The notes under the pieces were generated by a model, which was given only the letters and a program-made list of their open reading frames with translations, was not told the origin of the DNA and searched no databases. Positions 39,770 through 42,516 of a DNA stretch of 42,516 bases are shown one piece after another. The number at the start of each line of letters is the position of its first letter. Within the stretch, counting starts at the first letter, position 1. Origin of the DNA: Planctomycetota bacterium (GTDB lineage Bacteria; Planctomycetota; PLA2); contig JAJFFH010000008.1 in NCBI GenBank assembly GCA_021776735.1, forward strand, positions 68,490 through 111,005, written 5' to 3'. The position numbers were made by a program, and so were the translations under genes.

Positions 39770-41065
39770 GTGTACGTGGATCCCGACCGGCTGAGCAGCG
39801 CGCGCATCCGCCCGGCCCGTTCCGCGGAGGACCTGGAGCGCGCCGTCGATTTCCTCGGCACGCCGCGGGTGCGCGAGATCGCCGAGGGGCATCCCGAGGA
39901 GCGCGGCGCGGTGCGGCTGTGCGAAATCGACGGCGAGCTGATTGGCGCGCTGCTTCTCGACCCCACGCCGTTGCGCCTGCGCGGTATCGAGATCCGCTGC
40001 GCGCGCATCCTCGAAACGGGAGGCGAGGACGGACGGCGATGCTTTCGCGAGACCGGGGATCGCGAACTGTTCGTGCTCTTGCTCGAAGAGGCCCTGGGCT
40101 ACGTCTGGATCAAGCGTTATCCGATCGTGTTCGTGCACGGTGAGCTTGCGCTGTATCCCGCCCACGGCTTCGTGCCCTGTTTTTTCCACCCGCGCGCCTA
40201 CGCGCCGACCGCCGCCGCGATCAAACTCACAGCTACAGGCCGCGTCCGTCGCTTCAAGGCCGACGACGTTCGGGCTGTGCAGCAGTTGCGCTCGACCAAC
40301 CGCGACGACAAACCGCAGGTCGTCGCGATGGGCGTGCCGGCGTTCCACCACTTCTGCGTCGAAGCGCCCGACCGCTCGATCCGCGGCTACCTGAGCCTGC
40401 AAGCCAAGCCCGAATCGCGCTGGAAGCCGCCGCTGTTCTTGCCCGAGGTCGGCGTCGCCGATCGCGCCGCCGCGCGCACCGTGCTTCGCCACTGCGCCGA
40501 GGAAGCCGCAAAGCTCGGCCTCGAGGAGTTTCACTTCCCGCTCGGCCCGGGCCACCCGATTGCACGCCTGTGCCTGGAACTCGGCGGCCGATCCGAACTG
40601 CACGGCATCTCGGGCAACCCGTTTCACGACGAAGAGATGATCCACGTTGTCGATCCGTCCGAGCTCGTCAATGCGCTGGGGCCGTTCTTCGAACGCCAAC
40701 TCGCGCGTAGCTACGCGCACGAAACCGTCGCCGAGATCCCGTTCGCCACCGGCAGCGGGGCGTGGATGCTCCGCGTAGAAAGCGGTCGCGTGGTCCTCGA
40801 TCGCCTCGAACGGCGCGCCGAAGACTGCATCGAATTGCCCGACTGGAAGTTCGTGCAACTGCTCGCGGGCTACCGCAGCGTCACGGAACTCGACGCACCG
40901 CTCACCGCGGAGCAGGAAGACGTGCTGTCGATGTTGCTACCGAAGACGTGGCCCTATTCGCTTCCCGATCCCGATGTCTGGGACGACGCGGAGCCCCCCA
41001 CGCCGTACGCGCCCGCCGCGACGGAATCGGTCGCCGGCACAAGGCTCCCCTGGGCACCGCGCTGA
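39770..41065 (+). CDS. Eis-like acetyltransferase (GNAT with SCP2-like C-terminus)
   Basis: 431 residues, GTG 39770. The N-terminal part (SARIRPARSAEDLERAVDFL, VRLCEIDGELIGALLLDPTPLRLRGIEIRCARIL) is a GNAT-like fold, and a second acetyltransferase-like segment follows (RRFKADDVRAVQQLR to HGISGNPFHDEEMIHVVD). The last 120 residues (ATGSGAWMLRVESGRVVLDRL...VQLLAGYRSVTEL...VLSMLLPKTWPYSLPDPDVW) resemble the sterol-carrier-like domain of Eis/YhbS-type enzymes. The classic Q-x-x-G-x-G loop is weak, so activity is uncertain. M1 copy 14 encodes DGRRC near residue 88. It starts 27 bases after the membrane protein stop. Confidence 0.7.
   Translation: MYVDPDRLSSARIRPARSAEDLERAVDFLGTPRVREIAEGHPEERGAVRLCEIDGELIGALLLDPTPLRLRGIEIRCARILETGGEDGRRCFRETGDRELFVLLLEEALGYVWIKRYPIVFVHGELALYPAHGFVPCFFHPRAYAPTAAAIKLTATGRVRRFKADDVRAVQQLRSTNRDDKPQVVAMGVPAFHHFCVEAPDRSIRGYLSLQAKPESRWKPPLFLPEVGVADRAAARTVLRHCAEEAAKLGLEEFHFPLGPGHPIARLCLELGGRSELHGISGNPFHDEEMIHVVDPSELVNALGPFFERQLARSYAHETVAEIPFATGSGAWMLRVESGRVVLDRLERRAEDCIELPDWKFVQLLAGYRSVTELDAPLTAEQEDVLSMLLPKTWPYSLPDPDVWDDAEPPTPYAPAATESVAGTRLPWAPR
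40029..40041 (+). repeat. Motif M1 copy 14
   Basis: Exact, preceded by GCGAGG; encodes DGRRC in the Eis-like gene. Confidence 0.85.
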
Positions 41066-41084
41066 ACGGCGCCGAACCGTCGAG

Positions 41085-41123
41085 CCGTTCACGACCGACG
41101 TTCACGTAGACGTAGCGCCTGCC
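41085..41123 (-). repeat. Dispersed intergenic repeat, family R1 copy f (divergent)
   Basis: On the minus strand GGCAGGCGCTACGT, then a GTGAACG block and GTCGTGAACG; several positions differ from copies a, d and e. Confidence 0.65.
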
Positions 41124-41205
41124 AGTTTTTCCGACCCCGAACCCGACCGCGCGACGACGCCGCGCCTGCCACGCCCCACGAACCTGACTCCTCTTCTCTT
41201 CTCCT

Positions 41206-41311
41206 CTCATTCTTCGTGAGCTTCGTGTACTTCGTGGTTTTTTCCAAGTAGACGACACCGCGGTCGACCAATCGGGACGGCGGTTACGCGAACATCGCCG
41301 TCCGTTTGCTG
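41206..41311 (+). repeat. Direct repeat A (about 106 bases)
   Basis: Starts CTCATTCTTCGTG, passes GTACTTCGTGGTTTTTT and CACCGCGGTCGACCAATCG, and ends in the minus-strand M1 motif and TTGCTG. About 86% identical by eye to copy B, 240 bases away. Confidence 0.85.
41293..41305 (-). repeat. Motif M1 copy 15
   Basis: Exact, preceded by CAGCAA (minus strand), at the end of direct repeat A. Confidence 0.85.
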
Positions 41312-41324
41312 CTCTCCGGTTCAT

Positions 41325-41359
41325 TCTCCGTGGCCCTCGGTGGCCCTCCGTGTTTTTTC
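41325..41359 (+). repeat. CCTCCGTG-type repeat block
   Basis: TCTCCGTGGCCCTCGGTGGC then CCTCCGTG and a T-run, as at 9700-9737. Confidence 0.7.
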
Positions 41360-41445
41360 TTCGGGCGGTTCGCGCCGCGCCCGTTCGATCCTGCCGCGCG
41401 CGTCCCCGACAGCAGGCGCACAGTCCTTCCTACTGAAACTTCCTC

Positions 41446-41552
41446 CTCATTCTTCGTGCCCTTCGTGTACTTCATGGTTTTTTCTCGGGTAGGCCACGCC
41501 GCGGTCGAGCAATCGTGACGGCGGTCGCGCGGACATCGCCGTCCGTTTGCTG
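41446..41552 (+). repeat. Direct repeat B (about 107 bases)
   Basis: Second copy of the unit at 41206; differs at about 14 positions and by one inserted base. Confidence 0.85.
41534..41546 (-). repeat. Motif M1 copy 16
   Basis: Exact, preceded by CAGCAA (minus strand), at the end of direct repeat B. Confidence 0.85.
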
Positions 41553-41657
41553 TTGTAGCGGGCTTCGTCCGCTCAATCACCTCGGTCTCGGGTTCGGGAT
41601 CGGCGGGGTCGTTCTCGGAGTCGGGGTCGGAGAAACAAGAACGTACAATGGGGATGC

Positions 41658-41873
41658 ATGACACCCGAGCAGGCGCGGGCCTTCAAACGTCGGTATGAAC
41701 TCGCTGCGGAACGCGAGCGAGAGGAGTTGCGGCGTACGCCGATAGACGTGAAGTTTCGGCAGCTCTGTTCGCTGATGGCTTCGGTCGAGACGATGGGCTG
41801 GTGCGAACAGCTCGCCGAGGGCGACGAAGAAGTCCGCCGCCGCTGGCAGCGCCTGCGAAAAGCCCATGAGTGA
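41658..41873 (+). CDS. Small partner protein of a nucleotidyltransferase
   Basis: 71 residues, highly charged and probably helical (ARAFKRRYELAAEREREELRRTPIDVKFRQLCSLM...GDEEVRRRWQRLRKAHE). Not a named family that I can state with certainty. It overlaps the start of the nucleotidyltransferase gene by eight bases, the usual layout for a small antitoxin followed by a toxin of the nucleotidyltransferase type. A regulatory or antitoxin role is an inference from this layout. Confidence 0.75.
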   Translation: MTPEQARAFKRRYELAAEREREELRRTPIDVKFRQLCSLMASVETMGWCEQLAEGDEEVRRRWQRLRKAHE

Positions 41874-42432
41874 TCCGCTCGCACCGTTGGTCGGGGCGTT
41901 GCGCGACACCGCGGGGTGGCTCGACGATCGCGGCTCCGGGGTGATCATTGGCGGAGTCGCCGTCGCGCTGCTTGGACGACCGCGGGCGACGCGCGACGTG
42001 GATTGCATCCTCATCGCGCCCGGGGACGAGTGGCAGGAGCTCATCGACTCGGCCGTTCCGTTTCGGATACGTCCGCGTATCGACAACGCACTCGAGTTCG
42101 CTCGGGAATCGCGCATGCTGCTCTTGCGCCACGAGCCCAGCGCCGTGGAAATCGACGCCATGCTCGGCGCCGTCACGTTCGAGGAGGAACTCGTCGCCCG
42201 CGCCGAGCGCATCGAAGTGGCCGGAGTGTCCGTGCCGGTGGCGAGTGCGGACGACCTGATCGTCATGAAGGCGATCGCCGGTCGCCCCCGGGACCTCGCG
42301 GACATCGAGGGGCTACTGGACGCGCAGCGAATCGACGTGGAGCGCGTGCGCGACGACGTGCGACGTTTCGCCGAACTGCTCGACGAGCCCGAGATCGTCA
42401 ACCGACTCGACCGGATTCTCGACGCGCGCTGA
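41866..42432 (+). CDS. Nucleotidyltransferase (AbiEii/MNT-like)
   Basis: 188 residues. GVIIGGVAVALLGRPRATRDVDCIL is the pol-beta-superfamily core (GG-x-A-x4-G-R-x-R-x-T-x-D-x-D), the site for two catalytic Asp, here in the R-x-T-R-D-V-D form. The central MLLLRHEPSAVEIDAMLGAVTFEEELVARAERIEVAG and the C-terminal DDLIVMKAIAGRPRDLADIEGLL are the DUF6036/AbiEii-like partner blocks. It may transfer nucleotides to tRNA or to another macromolecule. The upstream 71-residue gene overlaps its start. Confidence 0.85.
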   Translation: MSDPLAPLVGALRDTAGWLDDRGSGVIIGGVAVALLGRPRATRDVDCILIAPGDEWQELIDSAVPFRIRPRIDNALEFARESRMLLLRHEPSAVEIDAMLGAVTFEEELVARAERIEVAGVSVPVASADDLIVMKAIAGRPRDLADIEGLLDAQRIDVERVRDDVRRFAELLDEPEIVNRLDRILDAR

Positions 42433-42516
42433 CCCCCGGCCCCCGCGCCCCCGGGGGGGGGGGGGGGGGGGGGGGCCGGGCGGGGGGGGCGCGGGGTGGT
42501 AAGGGGCAGGGGGGCC
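42433..42516. other. Poly-C/poly-G run at the window end
   Basis: CCCCCGGCCCCCGCGCCCCC followed by 23 consecutive G (42453-42475) and further G-rich sequence. Extreme G-C runs abutting each other at the end of a sequence are typical of an assembly or sequencing artefact. Confidence 0.6.

Larger units (their letters stand above)
41066..41657. other. Repeat-filled intergenic gap
   Basis: 592 bases, no gene. In order: R1 copy f, direct-repeat copy A, a CCTCCGTG block, direct-repeat copy B and a short GGTTCGGGATCGGCGGGGTC-like simple sequence. Each direct repeat ends in an M1 copy. Open frames here give only repeat-derived peptides. Confidence 0.8.

Noticed and set aside
1670..41546. M1 as a calcium-binding (TDGD) peptide motif
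   Set aside because: The same DNA is read in other frames as NGRRC, RTAM, IAVR or SPSV, and five copies are intergenic, so the conserved thing is the DNA.
1..42516. CRISPR array, integron, transposase or prophage
   Set aside because: No regularly spaced repeats with unique spacers, no integrase or transposase, and no phage structural genes were recognised.
42440..42516. G-quadruplex or functional hairpin in the terminal poly-G stretch
   Set aside because: A run of 23 G next to a C-run at the very end of the sequence is more likely a sequencing or assembly artefact.

Overview
The window is high-GC bacterial DNA, about two thirds G+C by eye, densely coding on both strands. The gene content points to the Planctomycetota or a close relative: two SUMF1/formylglycine-generating-enzyme-like (FGE-like) proteins, one of them fused to an ECF sigma factor; a secreted multi-EF-hand protein; a lipoprotein with an internal pilin-like segment; a DUF4388 protein; and intergenic CTTCGTG/CCTCCGTG dispersed repeats. 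There is no rRNA or tRNA gene, no transposase, and no prophage or CRISPR array that I can see. The lineage is inferred from gene content only.

Layout. 1-5600: 5' end of moaA, a short four-helix-bundle protein, a dCMP-deaminase-family gene, an alpha/beta hydrolase, and a leftward operon of response regulator, histidine kinase and GNAT acetyltransferase. 5639-8360: divergent operon for a membrane-anchored coiled-coil protein, the EF-hand protein and a Gly-rich exported protein, closed by a terminator. 8496-9458: HigBA toxin-antitoxin with an S24/S26-type peptidase gene. 9933-12640: nrtR-nadE (NAD synthesis) and divergent yjbQ. 12670-18497: hypothetical, PlsC, DUF2238 membrane protein, DUF4388 protein and a large lipoprotein. 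18568-21964: leftward pair of an ECF-sigma/TM/SUMF1 fusion and an MsrA whose catalytic Cys codon is TGA, with a hairpin 12 nt downstream. This is a probable selenoprotein that ordinary gene calling would miss. 22040-24497: WD40 remnant, then DoxX, zinc-knuckle protein, M48 peptidase and Pcm. 24498-28793: overlapping rightward operon of a LarA-like protein, GT21 glycosyltransferase, trpS and tryptophan 2,3-dioxygenase. 28938-33917: a decayed type I restriction-modification operon carrying an AbiE toxin-antitoxin pair; hsdM lacks its catalytic core, abiEii is frameshifted, hsdS is half length, and hsdR is truncated and fused to foreign sequence. 34379-42432: polysaccharide export lipoprotein, SUMF1/thioredoxin-like membrane protein, a pair resembling phytol kinase and phytyl-phosphate kinase, a multi-pass membrane protein, an Eis-like acetyltransferase, a repeat-rich gap and a small-protein/nucleotidyltransferase pair.

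The most striking non-gene signal is the 12-mer ACGGACGGCGAT, found by eye 16 times (13 of them extended to ACGGACGGCGATG). It is split eight and eight between strands, lies in both genes and gaps, and is read in several frames. The pattern is like a DNA uptake sequence in density, strand balance and frame independence, and I know of none described for this group. A second dispersed family (blocks AGCGCTACGT and CGTTCGTGAACG) sits only in intergenic gaps.
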